In this document: positions 9,269 to 18,619 of the stretch, one piece after another | How the letters are laid out: each line of letters opens with the position of its first letter | Position numbering within the stretch: the first letter of the stretch is position 1 | Source of the DNA: JBBQKG01 sp038326655 | Lineage (GTDB): Bacteria > Actinomycetota > Thermoleophilia > Solirubrobacterales > JBBDJG01 | Direction of reading: 5' to 3' | Assembly: GCA_038326655.1 (NCBI GenBank) | Contig: JBBQKG010000012.1 | Span: 1-64,000 of the forward strand | Length of the DNA: 64,000 nucleotides | The notes under the pieces: model-generated | The model's input: the letters and a program-made list of their open reading frames with translations, nothing else | What the model was told of the DNA's origin: nothing | Databases searched by the model: none | Made by a program: the position numbers and the translations under genes

Positions 9269-9714
9269 CAGTCGATCAACGCGAGGTCACCGTAGACACG
9301 CTCCTCCACGGAAGCCCATTGCGGGTTGTTCTCGTACATGGTCTTCACCTGGCCGGCCGTGAACCAGTGCTCGACCTCGTGGTCGTGGTTGAGCGCGTTG
9401 ACCGGCGCGAAGGTCCGGATCCGCTCGCGAGCGGACTCCGCGACGTCGGTGAACTCGGCGATGAGCTCGGGGAGGTCGTCGGAGAGCTGCTCCATCCGCA
9501 GCCAGCGGTCGACCCCGAAGCGGCCCGCGCCGGTGAGGACGTCGAGCCGCTTGTCGGCGCGCGCGACGTCGACCATCTGCTGAGGAGAGTTCATCTTGAC
9601 CGGGCGCCCGTCGGGACGCGTCGCATACCGCGACCGGTGCTGAGCCCAGCTGAGCGTCCATGCCGGCAGCCTCCGCAGGGTCGCGTCGCCCGCTGTCTTT
9701 GCAGGTGCCCCCAT
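9268..9714 (-). CDS. Short protein resembling the C-terminal half of a sulfotransferase
   Basis: 148 residues. The run FGVDRWLRMEQLSDDLPELI and the end AGQVKTMYENNPQWASVEER look like the C-terminal part of Sulfotransfer-family enzymes (the xxRFENL and 'W..i...Y..D' region). The N-terminal PAPS-binding P-loop is absent, and the 150 nt upstream do not supply it. It is either a decayed enzyme or an independent small protein of this family. Intact reading frame and overlap with the MscS gene argue for continued expression. The family assignment is by eye only. Confidence 0.5.
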   Translation of the reverse strand: MGAPAKTAGDATLRRLPAWTLSWAQHRSRYATRPDGRPVKMNSPQQMVDVARADKRLDVLTGAGRFGVDRWLRMEQLSDDLPELIAEFTDVAESARERIRTFAPVNALNHDHEVEHWFTAGQVKTMYENNPQWASVEERVYGDLALID

Positions 9715-9863
9715 GCGAACCGCTCACCGATCACCATCAGGCGTGATGGTAGGGTCGCGACGCGGCAAATGGGGTCGAGGACAGAAGCAGCCCGGACGCG
9801 AGAGCGACCCAGAGCACATCCGGTGGCTCCAGCCGCAGTTCGTCTCCCTGAGCAGCCGGTCCC

Positions 9864-10688
9864 GTGACCCACGCTGACGCCCCGGCCGGCTACTTCACCC
9901 CGAACGACACCGTCTGGCGCGTGGGCCGGGAGCTGGCGCTCATGCTCGGCGGCGGGCGCGCACTGCTTCTGCAGGTCGCCCATCCGCTCGTCGCCGCGGG
10001 CGTCGCGGAGCACTCCGATTTCCGGACTGACCCCTGGAAGCGGCTGGAGGGGACGATGAGCGCGGTGTGGGCGGTCGTGTTCGGCACCCGCGCGCAGGCC
10101 GACCGCGCGGCCGCCCGCGTGCGTGCGATGCACCGCCGGGTGAACGGCAGGCTCGCCGAGGAGATGGGCCCGTTCCCCGCCGGGACGCGGTACTCGGCGC
10201 TCGACCCCGACCTCCTGCTCTGGGTGCACGCGACGCTGGTCGACACGGCGCTGCTCGTCCACTCGCAGTGGGTGCGGCCACTCACCGTGCGCGAGCAGGA
10301 GGGCTACTACGAGGACATGAAGACGTGCGGGCGCCTGTTCGGTGTGCCGGCCGACGTGCTGCCCCCGACATACGCGGACTTCCGCCTGTACATGGAGGAG
10401 CGCCTCGGCAGCGAGGAGATCTGCGTGACCGAGGCCGCGCGCGAGATCGCTCGCGACGTGCTGCGGCCGCCGATGCCGCTTGCGCTCCGGCCCGCGGTCG
10501 AGATCGTCAACCTCGTCACCGCAAGTCTCATGCCGTCTCGCCTTCGCCGCGAGTACGGGCTCTCGTGGGATCCCGTGAGAAGCATCGCGGTGAGCGTGTC
10601 CCGCGAGTCGGTGAGGCGCATCGCGATGCCGCTCCTGCCCGAGCGCCTTCGCCGCGTGCCGGCCGCCGGATATCCTGCCCGCCGATGA
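9864..10688 (+). CDS. MpaB-type oxygenase family protein (DUF2236)
   Basis: 274 residues from GTG. The phrases LLQVAHPLVAAGVAEHSDF, VHATLVDTALLVHSQWVRPL and EGYYEDMKTCGRLFGVP carry the conserved His and Arg/Lys residues of the DUF2236 family (ER-bound MpaB and latex-clearing/rubber oxygenase relatives), which are b-type haem oxygenases. Length and all helix blocks fit the bacterial members. The substrate is unknown; relatives act on prenyl or fatty chains. It is the first gene of an operon whose members overlap or nearly touch (next gene begins ATGA inside its stop). Confidence 0.88.
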   Translation: MTHADAPAGYFTPNDTVWRVGRELALMLGGGRALLLQVAHPLVAAGVAEHSDFRTDPWKRLEGTMSAVWAVVFGTRAQADRAAARVRAMHRRVNGRLAEEMGPFPAGTRYSALDPDLLLWVHATLVDTALLVHSQWVRPLTVREQEGYYEDMKTCGRLFGVPADVLPPTYADFRLYMEERLGSEEICVTEAAREIARDVLRPPMPLALRPAVEIVNLVTASLMPSRLRREYGLSWDPVRSIAVSVSRESVRRIAMPLLPERLRRVPAAGYPARR

Positions 10689-11146
10689 GGATCGCCGTCT
10701 CGAGCGACATGGATACGCCGGTTGCGCGCCGGGTGATCGAGGAGCTCGAGGCGCGCGGGCACGAGCCGACCTCCCACGGCGCGCTGGCCGCCGGCGAGCG
10801 CAGCGACTGGGCGTGGGCGTCGGAGCGGGCTGCCCGCGAGGTCGCCGACGGGACGGCGGACCAGGGCGTCGTGTGCTGCTGGACAGGGACGGGCGCTTCG
10901 ATCGCCGCGAACAAGGTGTCCGGCGTGCGCGCGGCCCTCTGCGGCGACGCCGAGACGGCTCGCGGCGCGCGCGCCTGGAACGACGCAAACGTGCTCGCGC
11001 TCAGCCTCCGCTCCACCTCGGAGGCGCTGCTCGGCGAGATCCTCGACGGCTGGTTCGAGTCGAGACCCAGCGAGGACCCGGAGGACCGGGCCAACATCGA
11101 TCACGTCGGCGAGCTCGACCACGCCCTCGACCGTCCGGGCGGCTGA
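10685..11146 (+). CDS. Divergent RpiB/LacAB-family sugar-phosphate isomerase
   Basis: 153 residues. The fold signature is clear: MRIAVSSDMDTPV, GTGASIAANKVSGVRAALC and NDANVLALSLRSTSEALL. Several RpiB active-site positions differ: the SDHAG motif reads SDMDT (His and Gly lost), the catalytic-Cys loop CGTG reads CCWTGTG, and the CHD motif reads CGD. So ribose-5-phosphate isomerisation is doubtful and another substrate or a lost activity is possible. It overlaps the MpaB-type gene by ATGA and is 3 nt ahead of the kinase gene. The C-terminus has a charged 30-residue extension. Confidence 0.82.
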   Translation: MRIAVSSDMDTPVARRVIEELEARGHEPTSHGALAAGERSDWAWASERAAREVADGTADQGVVCCWTGTGASIAANKVSGVRAALCGDAETARGARAWNDANVLALSLRSTSEALLGEILDGWFESRPSEDPEDRANIDHVGELDHALDRPGG

Positions 11147-11148
11147 CC

Positions 11149-12249
11149 TTGACCGTCCAGGCGCCCGACATAGTCGCCACGCGCGCGGAGGCGGATCAGC
11201 TCGAGCTGCCGCCGCTGATCATCTGCGACAGCCTCGAGCGCTACCTCGCCGAGCACCTTCCCGGAGACTCCGGCGAGCTGGGGTTCGAGCGGATCGGAGA
11301 GGGACACTCGAACATCACATACCTCGTCACGCGGGGTGGGGACCGGTTCGTGCTGCGCCGGCCGCCGCGGCCGCCGCTGCCGCCGAGCGCACACGACGTG
11401 CTGCGCGAGTACCGCCTGCTGGACGCGATCAAAGACACGCGAGCGCGCGTGCCGAGGACACTGCTCGGCTGCGACGACGAGCGCGTGATCGGAGCGCCCT
11501 TCTACGTGATGGAGTACTGCGTCGGCTCGGTGATCACGAGCGACATCCCGGCGCAGCTCGACAGTCCGGAGGAGCGGCGGCGCATCGGGCGCGACCTGGT
11601 GGAGGCGCTCGCCGAGGTACACGAGGTGGACTGGCAGGCGTGCGGGCTCGAGGGCTACGGCAAGCCGACCGGATACCTCGAGCGCCAGCTCCGGCGATTC
11701 AACGGACTCTGGGAGCACAACAAGACCCGCGACCTCCCGCGGGTGCAGGAGCTGTCCGACTGGCTCACGGCGAACATGCCGGAGTCGCCGCCGGCGACGA
11801 TCGTCCACGGCGACTACCGCCTGGGCAACACGATGGTGGCAAACGACCCACCGGGGCAGGTCATCGCGATCTTCGACTGGGAGCTTTCGACGATCGGCGA
11901 CCCGCTCGCGGACCTCGGCTATCTGACCGTGACCTGGGCGGAGGCGAGCGATGCCGAGACCACCAGCTTCAGCTCGCTGTCGGCGGCCACGCGCCTGGAG
12001 GGGTTCCCGACGCGTGACGAGCTGATCGCCTGCTACGAAGAGCGCTCGGGGCGCTCGATGTCGGACCTGCGCTGGTACCAGACGCTCGCCCTGTGGAAGG
12101 CGGCGGTGTTCATGGAGGGCAACTACAAGCGCTCGCTGGCCGGCACCACGGACGACCCTTACCTGGCGCTGTTCGACGAGGGTGTGCCGATGCTGGCCGA
12201 GGCCGCCTACGAGATCAGCCGGGCGCCTGCGCCGGGTAGCGGAACATGA
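11149..12249 (+). CDS. Phosphotransferase of the ACAD10/11 N-terminal type (APH fold)
   Basis: 366 residues from TTG 11149. It shows the APH kinase motifs: the N-lobe FVLRRPPRPP, the Brenner loop IVHGDYRLGNTM and the DFG-like IFDWELSTIGDPLADLGYL. This subgroup (APH domain of acyl-CoA dehydrogenase 10/11) occurs stand-alone in Actinobacteria beside fatty-acid genes; in animals the fused enzyme is linked to breakdown of 4-hydroxy acids through a phosphorylated intermediate. It is not an antibiotic kinase by pattern. The next gene overlaps by ATGA and encodes a HAD hydrolase, the other domain fused in ACAD10. The start is inferred; no Shine-Dalgarno. Confidence 0.88.
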   Translation: MTVQAPDIVATRAEADQLELPPLIICDSLERYLAEHLPGDSGELGFERIGEGHSNITYLVTRGGDRFVLRRPPRPPLPPSAHDVLREYRLLDAIKDTRARVPRTLLGCDDERVIGAPFYVMEYCVGSVITSDIPAQLDSPEERRRIGRDLVEALAEVHEVDWQACGLEGYGKPTGYLERQLRRFNGLWEHNKTRDLPRVQELSDWLTANMPESPPATIVHGDYRLGNTMVANDPPGQVIAIFDWELSTIGDPLADLGYLTVTWAEASDAETTSFSSLSAATRLEGFPTRDELIACYEERSGRSMSDLRWYQTLALWKAAVFMEGNYKRSLAGTTDDPYLALFDEGVPMLAEAAYEISRAPAPGSGT

Positions 12250-12866
12250 GCGCGCTCGAGGGGCTGCTGGTCGACTACGGCGGCGTCCTCACGACCAACG
12301 TCTGGGACAGCTTTCGCGCCTTCTGCGACGCCGAGAGCATCGATCGCGAGCAAGTCAAGAAGCTCTTCCGCGAGGACCCCCAGGCGCTCGGGCTGCTACG
12401 CAGGCTCGAGACGGGCGAGCTGGACGAGGACGAGTTCTCGGCCGGCTTCGGGCCGCTGCTCGGAATTCCGCAGGATCGCCACGAGGGACTGGTCGGTCGC
12501 CTGTTCGCCGGGATGGAGCCCGAGGAGCCGATGTTCGAGGCACTCCGGCGCGCCCGGGCGGCGGGGCTCAAGACGGGCATGATCTCCAACTCCTGGGGGC
12601 GCGGCCGTTACGACCGCTCGCTGTTCGAGGAGCTCTTCGACGGCGTCGTGATATCCGGGGAGGTCGGGCTCCACAAACCCCAGCCGCAGATCTTCGAGCT
12701 CGGCGCGGAACGGGTCGGGCTGCACCCCTCGCGGTGCGTGTTCGTCGACGACCTGCGCGAGAACTGCGAGGGCGCCGAGGCGGTCGGGATGGTTCCGGTG
12801 CTGCACCGCGGCGTGGACGAGACGCTCGCGCGGCTCGAGGACCTACTCGAGGTCGAGCTGCGCTAG
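12246..12866 (+). CDS. HAD-IA family hydrolase (ACAD10 HAD-domain type)
   Basis: 206 residues. The sequence begins LLVDYGGVLTTNVWDSF: motif I is DYGGV, with Asp as nucleophile but Gly in place of the usual second acidic residue (DxD/DxG type, as in the soluble epoxide hydrolase N-domain group). Motif II is MISNSWG, motif III is the lysine in GEVGLHKPQPQIF and motif IV is CVFVDDLREN. It probably acts with the kinase encoded just upstream (4-nt overlap), the two proteins corresponding to the HAD and APH parts of ACAD10. It overlaps the converging pabC gene by 24 nt. Confidence 0.88.
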   Translation: MSALEGLLVDYGGVLTTNVWDSFRAFCDAESIDREQVKKLFREDPQALGLLRRLETGELDEDEFSAGFGPLLGIPQDRHEGLVGRLFAGMEPEEPMFEALRRARAAGLKTGMISNSWGRGRYDRSLFEELFDGVVISGEVGLHKPQPQIFELGAERVGLHPSRCVFVDDLRENCEGAEAVGMVPVLHRGVDETLARLEDLLEVELR

Positions 12867-13685
12867 CACCGCCTCGCTGTAGGCGCGCGCCAGACGGCGC
12901 GTGACAGCGCCCGGCTCGCCGCTGCCGACCGGCCTGCCGCCGACCGCGACCACGGGTTGGATCTCGCGCGTCGAGGAGGTCAGGAAGAGCTCCTCGGCGT
13001 CATGCAGCGCGTCGGCTGGCAGCTCGGTCTCCTCACACTCGAGGCCCTCGTCTCTGCAGACGCGGAGCACGTGCTCCCGCGTGATGCCGGCGAGACAGCC
13101 TGACGCCAGCGGCGGGGTCTCGACGCGGCCGGCGCGCACGCAGAAGATGTTTGCGGTGCTGGCCTCGCAGAGCTCGTCGCGGCGGTTCAGCACGATCGCC
13201 TCGTCGGCGCCCTGCGCGCGCGCCTCGCGCAGCACGACCACGCTCTCCGCCAGTGAGATCGTCTTGACTCCCGCGAGCGGGCTGCGCTCGTCCCGGCGCC
13301 AGCGCGACACGATCGCGGTGGCGGTGGGCGGCCAGGGCTGGAGCGGTTGGGTGGTGATCAGCACCGTCGGGCGCGTCTCGCCGCGCATCAGGCCCGGCGG
13401 GCCGGTACCGCTCGTGAGCGTGATCCGCATGCGCGCGTCGGTGAGCTGGTTGGCGTCCACCACCTCCTGAACGGCGTCGGTCAGGACCGCCCGCTGGAGC
13501 GGCTCGATTCCCAGGGCGGCCGCGCCCCCTTCGAGGCGCCCGAGGTGCTGGTCGAGGGCAAACGGCCTGCCGGCGTAGCAGCGCAGGGTCTCGAAGACGC
13601 CGTCCCCGAGCAGGAAGCCGTGGTCGCCGGGCGAGATGCAGGCCTCGCCGTCCTCGACCAGCGCTCCGTTCAGCCAGACCTTCAA
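12843..13685 (-). CDS. pabC: Class IV aminotransferase, probable aminodeoxychorismate lyase (PabC)
   Basis: 280 residues from TTG 13685, which overlaps the pabB stop (TTGA). It is a fold-type IV PLP enzyme: GDHGFLLGDGVFETLRCYAG at the N-terminus, PLP-lysine in AGVKTISLAESVVVLREA, and the NRRDELCEASTANIFCV loop. The position behind pabB argues for 4-amino-4-deoxychorismate lyase, which makes p-aminobenzoate for folate. Branched-chain and D-amino-acid transaminases share the fold, so the symbol rests on context. Its 3' end overlaps the HAD gene on the other strand. Confidence 0.85.
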   Translation of the reverse strand: MKVWLNGALVEDGEACISPGDHGFLLGDGVFETLRCYAGRPFALDQHLGRLEGGAAALGIEPLQRAVLTDAVQEVVDANQLTDARMRITLTSGTGPPGLMRGETRPTVLITTQPLQPWPPTATAIVSRWRRDERSPLAGVKTISLAESVVVLREARAQGADEAIVLNRRDELCEASTANIFCVRAGRVETPPLASGCLAGITREHVLRVCRDEGLECEETELPADALHDAEELFLTSSTREIQPVVAVGGRPVGSGEPGAVTRRLARAYSEAVLAQLDLE

Positions 13686-14926
13686 ACCAGCGCGGGCGCG
13701 GCCCGTGAGTTTCCGGCGAGCCGGCCGCCGGCAGCCTCGAGGAGCCGGCCGGCCTTGTGCATGGTCTCGCGCCACTCGCGGGCCGGGTCCGAGTCGGCCG
13801 TGACGGCGCCGCCCACGTGGAGATGGAGCCGCTCGCGCGCCGCGACGAAGGTCCGGATCGCAACCGACAGCTCGAGGTCGCCGCTTCCGTCGATCCAGCC
13901 GATCGCGCCGCAATACGGGCCGCGGCGGACCGGCTCGAGCTCGTCGATGATCTCCATCGCCCGCACCTTCGGCGCGCCGGTCACGGACCCCGGCGGGAAC
14001 GTCGCCCGCAGGATGTCCGCGGCGCCGATGCCGTCGCGCAGTCGCGCGCTGACGGTCGAGACGAGGTGATGGACGCCGGGATGGCGCTCGAGCGCGTAGA
14101 GCTGCTCGACGGTCACCGTGCCGTACCGGGCGACACGGCCGAGATCGTTGCGGGCGAGGTCCACGATCATCACGTTCTCGGCCCGGTCCTTTGCGCTTGC
14201 GACCAGCTCGGCGGCGAGCGCGTCGTCGTCGTCGGGCACGCGGCCGCGCGGTCGTGTGCCCTTGATCGGGCGCGTCTCGATGCGATCCCCGCGGACCGAG
14301 AGAAAGCGCTCGGGCGAGGCGGAGACGACGTCCGCGCCGCCGAGCCGGGTCAACGCCATGAAGGGCGCCGGACTGGTCTCGCGCAGCCGCGCGTAGAGCG
14401 CAAACGGGTCTCCGTGCCAGCCGGCGGTGAGCCGCTGGGACAGGTTCACCTGAAACGCGTCGCCGGCGCGGATGTAGTCGATCGCCCGGCCGACCGCGTG
14501 CTCGTAAGCGTCCCTCGGAAGCGAGCTCTCCCAGCGTCCCAGTGGCCCATGCCGCGGCGCTTCGAGCGCTAGCACGAGCGGGAGGGCGTCGCCGTGAGGG
14601 ATCACCGTCCGCCGCTCGTGATCGAACTCGAGCCAGGCTTCGTAGCGGCCGAGTGCCAGCGGCGGCAGCTCGAGGTCGTCCTCGGCCAGCGAAGGCAGGC
14701 GCTCGATCTGGCGCCCGAGGTCGTAGGAGAGCCAGCCGGCCCACCAGCCGTCGTCGAGGCGGTCGAGGTCCTCGAGCCCGGTCGTCGCCACCTCGGAGGG
14801 CCGGACCGCGAGATACGAGCGCCCGCCGAGCGCGCCGAAGCCCGGCCTGCTCTCGAGCAGCACCAGGCCGGGCTCGTTCCGGAGATTCAAGGCGGCGGCG
14901 AACGGCTCCGCCCAGGGCAGCGGCAT
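13682..14926 (-). CDS. pabB: Aminodeoxychorismate synthase component I (PabB)
   Basis: 414 residues with the chorismate-binding signature in order: VSASPERFL, RPIKGTRPRGR, KDRAENVMIVDLARNDLGR, ATFPPGSVTGAPKVRAMEI and CGAIGW. The PIKGT lysine is the PabB-type catalytic residue, rather than the PIAGT of anthranilate synthase TrpE. Together with pabC it converts chorismate to p-aminobenzoate. The glutamine amidotransferase subunit (PabA) is not in the window and would come from elsewhere. The start has a TAGCAT -10 box 7 nt before it, so the mRNA is probably leaderless. Confidence 0.95.
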   Translation of the reverse strand: MPLPWAEPFAAALNLRNEPGLVLLESRPGFGALGGRSYLAVRPSEVATTGLEDLDRLDDGWWAGWLSYDLGRQIERLPSLAEDDLELPPLALGRYEAWLEFDHERRTVIPHGDALPLVLALEAPRHGPLGRWESSLPRDAYEHAVGRAIDYIRAGDAFQVNLSQRLTAGWHGDPFALYARLRETSPAPFMALTRLGGADVVSASPERFLSVRGDRIETRPIKGTRPRGRVPDDDDALAAELVASAKDRAENVMIVDLARNDLGRVARYGTVTVEQLYALERHPGVHHLVSTVSARLRDGIGAADILRATFPPGSVTGAPKVRAMEIIDELEPVRRGPYCGAIGWIDGSGDLELSVAIRTFVAARERLHLHVGGAVTADSDPAREWRETMHKAGRLLEAAGGRLAGNSRAAPALV

Positions 14927-14933
14927 CGGTCTG

Positions 14934-14939
14934 ATGCTA
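14934..14939 (-). promoter_or_regulatory. -10 box of a probable leaderless promoter (pabB)
   Basis: TAGCAT on the minus strand, 7 nt before ATG 14926. Confidence 0.45.
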
Positions 14940-14958
14940 CCGAGAGGGTCTTTCCGGC

Positions 14959-15801
14959 TCAGCCCGCGGCGACCAGCGCGACGCCCAGGAGGGCGGTCAC
15001 GACGCCGGCCTGCGCGAGCCGGTGCGGGCGCTCACGCAGCACGATCGCGGCGAGGCCGACGGTCGTCAGCGGGTAGAGCGAGCCCAGCACCGAGACCACG
15101 CTCACGAGGCCCTTCGTCGTGGCGATCGCGAAAGTCGCGTTGGCGGCGATGTCGAGCGTGCCCACGAGGAGGAGCGCCGGCACGTCCGCCCGGCGCACGC
15201 GCACGGGCGGACGGAGGATCAGCGCCGCGCACAGCAGCAGGCTGAAGCCCGTTACCCGGTTGACCAGCATCGCCCAGGCGACGTCCGCGTCGCTGGCCTT
15301 GTCCATCCCCAGGAAGAAACAGCCGAAGCCGAGCGCGGACACGATCGCGAGGCCGGCGCCCCGGGCCGTCCGCCTCGACGAGCCTTCGCCCACCACCTCC
15401 TCCCGCGAGGCCAGCACGACCCCGATCAGCGCCAGCGCGAGTCCAACCACCTGTACCGGTCCCGGCCGGTCGCCGGTGGCGATGCCGACGACCACCGGGA
15501 CGACCGCCGCGGTCGCCGAGATCGGCGCCACGACTCCCATGTTCCCGACCGCGAGCGCGCGGTAGAAGGCGGCCAGCCCGATCACTCCCGCAACCCCCGA
15601 GAGCGCCGCGAACACCGCGAAGTCGCCACCCGGAGCGCCCTGCGCGCGCACGGCCACGAACACCGAGATCAGGATCAGCCCGACGCCCTGCGAGGCCACG
15701 AGCACGTTCAGGAGCGGCAGCGCGCGGCTCTTCAGGCCGCCGACGAAGTCCGCAGCGCCCCAGGAGACGCTCGAGACAAATGCGAGGACGACTGCGGACA
15801 T
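14959..15801 (-). CDS. EamA/DMT family transporter
   Basis: 280 residues with ten hydrophobic helices in two five-helix halves, the usual layout of drug/metabolite transporters. Each half starts with a family phrase: SSVSWGAADFVGGLKSRAL near residue 10 and IVSALGFGCFFLGMDKASDA near 150. The ending YPLTTVGLAAIVLRERPH matches the conserved second-half motif. It probably exports or imports a small metabolite across the inner membrane; the substrate is not predictable. It shares a 31-bp divergent intergenic region with the PfkB kinase gene. Confidence 0.9.
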   Translation of the reverse strand: MSAVVLAFVSSVSWGAADFVGGLKSRALPLLNVLVASQGVGLILISVFVAVRAQGAPGGDFAVFAALSGVAGVIGLAAFYRALAVGNMGVVAPISATAAVVPVVVGIATGDRPGPVQVVGLALALIGVVLASREEVVGEGSSRRTARGAGLAIVSALGFGCFFLGMDKASDADVAWAMLVNRVTGFSLLLCAALILRPPVRVRRADVPALLLVGTLDIAANATFAIATTKGLVSVVSVLGSLYPLTTVGLAAIVLRERPHRLAQAGVVTALLGVALVAAG

Positions 15802-15832
15802 CGACGTGCATCTTCTAGGCTTCGAGCCCTCG

Positions 15833-16774
15833 ATGAGCCTTGTTGTTGTCGGATCGATCGCCTTCGACGCCGTCCGGACCCCGTTCGGCGAGCGCGAGCG
15901 CATGCTCGGCGGCTCCGCCGTGCACTTCTCGCTCGCGGCGAGCTTCTTCACCGACGTCCGCGTGGTGGGGCCGGTCGGCGACGACTTCGGCCCCGAGCAG
16001 TATGCGGTGCTCCGCGAGCGCGGCGTGAATACCGACGACGTCGAGCACGTCGCGGGTGGCAAGACCTTCTTCTGGCGTGGCCACTACGAGTTCGACCTGA
16101 ACACCGCGCACACGGACGACACGCAGCTGAACGTGTTCGGTGACTTCGAGCCGAAGCTGTCGGAGGAGTCGAAGTCCTGCCGGACCCTGTTCCTGGCCAA
16201 CATCCAGCCCGACCTCCAGCGTCAGGTCCGCGAGCAGTGCGACGGCGCCACGCTGGCAGGGCTCGACTCCATGAACCTCTGGATCGAGATCGCGCGGGAC
16301 TCGCTCACGGCGGCGATCGGCGGCGTCGACGTCGTGCTGATGAACGACGCCGAGCTGCGGATGCTCACCGAGCAGCCCAACCTCCTGCGCGCGGCGCGTG
16401 ACGTGATCGCGATGGGCCCCCGGATGGTCGTCGCCAAGCAGGGCGAGTATGGTGCCGCGCTCTACACCGACGAAAGCGTGTTCGCGCTGCCCGCGTACCC
16501 GCTCGAGACGGTCGTCGACCCGACCGGCGCGGGCGACAGCTTCGCGGGCGGCTTCCTCGGCTATCTGGACGGGCACGGCGGCGACCTCGGCGAGCAACAG
16601 GTCAGGCGGGCGATGACCTACGGCTCGGTGATGGCCTCCTTCAACGTCGAGGAGTTCGGGACGGACCGCGTCCGGCGTCTGAGCAGCGACGAGATCAACC
16701 GCCGGTTCGAGGAGTTCCGGTCGATGACGCACATCGAAGCGGTTCCGATCGAGCAGGACGTCTTTCAGAGCTGA
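15833..16774 (+). CDS. PfkB family carbohydrate kinase
   Basis: 313 residues. It has the PfkB N-terminal region (GSIAFDAVRTP, LGGSAVHFSLAA) and the C-terminal signature VVDPTGAGDSFAGGFLGYL with the catalytic Asp and anion hole. Length and layout fit ribokinase-like sugar kinases. The sugar is unknown: the lid region (ERMLGGSAVHF) differs from true ribokinases. The ATG at 15833 follows a TAGGCT box (15816-15821) by 11 nt. It is transcribed away from the EamA transporter and toward citrate synthase. Confidence 0.9.
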   Translation: MSLVVVGSIAFDAVRTPFGERERMLGGSAVHFSLAASFFTDVRVVGPVGDDFGPEQYAVLRERGVNTDDVEHVAGGKTFFWRGHYEFDLNTAHTDDTQLNVFGDFEPKLSEESKSCRTLFLANIQPDLQRQVREQCDGATLAGLDSMNLWIEIARDSLTAAIGGVDVVLMNDAELRMLTEQPNLLRAARDVIAMGPRMVVAKQGEYGAALYTDESVFALPAYPLETVVDPTGAGDSFAGGFLGYLDGHGGDLGEQQVRRAMTYGSVMASFNVEEFGTDRVRRLSSDEINRRFEEFRSMTHIEAVPIEQDVFQS

Positions 16775-16787
16775 CGCCAGGTGGCGC

Positions 16788-16809
16788 CGCCGGCGGGGGT
16801 TCGCCGGCG
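16788..16809 (+). terminator. Possible terminator hairpin after the PfkB kinase gene
   Basis: CGCCGGCG (16788-16795) repeated as its own complement at 16802-16809 with a GGGGTT loop. It is stable but has no T-run, so termination is uncertain. Confidence 0.3.
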
Positions 16810-16872
16810 TGGGTGAGCTAGCCTTGAGCCTCGAAAATGCGCACTTTGCGCTGAGGACGAGAGGAAGCCGCG

Positions 16873-18207
<1,335 letters not shown>

Positions 18208-18211
18208 CCCC

Positions 18212-18619
18212 GTGCCGAGCGAGCGGGTCGAGCGGGTGCACGCCGGCTACGCCGCCTTCAACAACGGCGACCTCGATGCCGCGCTGGCCGGCGTGTCCGA
18301 GGACGTCCAGTGGGAGGTGCTCGATGTGATGCCCGACCAGGGCCCGTTCCGCGGCGTGGAGGGAGTGCTGGGGTTCTGGGGCGGATGGCGCGGCAGCTTC
18401 GACGAGTTCCAGGCGGTGATCGAGGAGACGTTCGAGCTCGGCGACCACGTGATCTCCGTGATGCATGTCTCCGGGCGCCTCCGTGGCAGCGAGGCATGGA
18501 CCAGCACCCCGCCCTTCGCGCAGATATGGTCGTTCCGCGACGATGAGATCGTCCGCGTGCGGATGGTCTCCGGCAAGGACGAGGCCCTGAGCCTTGTCGC
18601 GGAGGAGCGTGGAGGTTAG
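18212..18619 (+). CDS. NTF2/SnoaL-like small protein
   Basis: 135 residues, one cone-shaped NTF2-like domain: VERVHAGYAAFNNGDLDAAL, SEDVQWEVLD, then VLGFWGGWRGSFDEF and the closing strands WSFRDDEIVRVRMVS. Such proteins bind small ligands or act as ketosteroid-isomerase-like enzymes; no catalytic pair can be assigned. It begins 4 nt after citrate synthase (GTG start), so it probably shares that transcript. Its last 4 nt overlap the converging glutamate dehydrogenase gene. Confidence 0.85.
   Translation: MPSERVERVHAGYAAFNNGDLDAALAGVSEDVQWEVLDVMPDQGPFRGVEGVLGFWGGWRGSFDEFQAVIEETFELGDHVISVMHVSGRLRGSEAWTSTPPFAQIWSFRDDEIVRVRMVSGKDEALSLVAEERGG

Noticed and set aside
11149..12249. Aminoglycoside resistance kinase
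   Set aside because: The APH fold is present, but the sequence pattern (FDWELSTIGDPLADLG) and HAD neighbour fit the ACAD10/11 group, not resistance enzymes.
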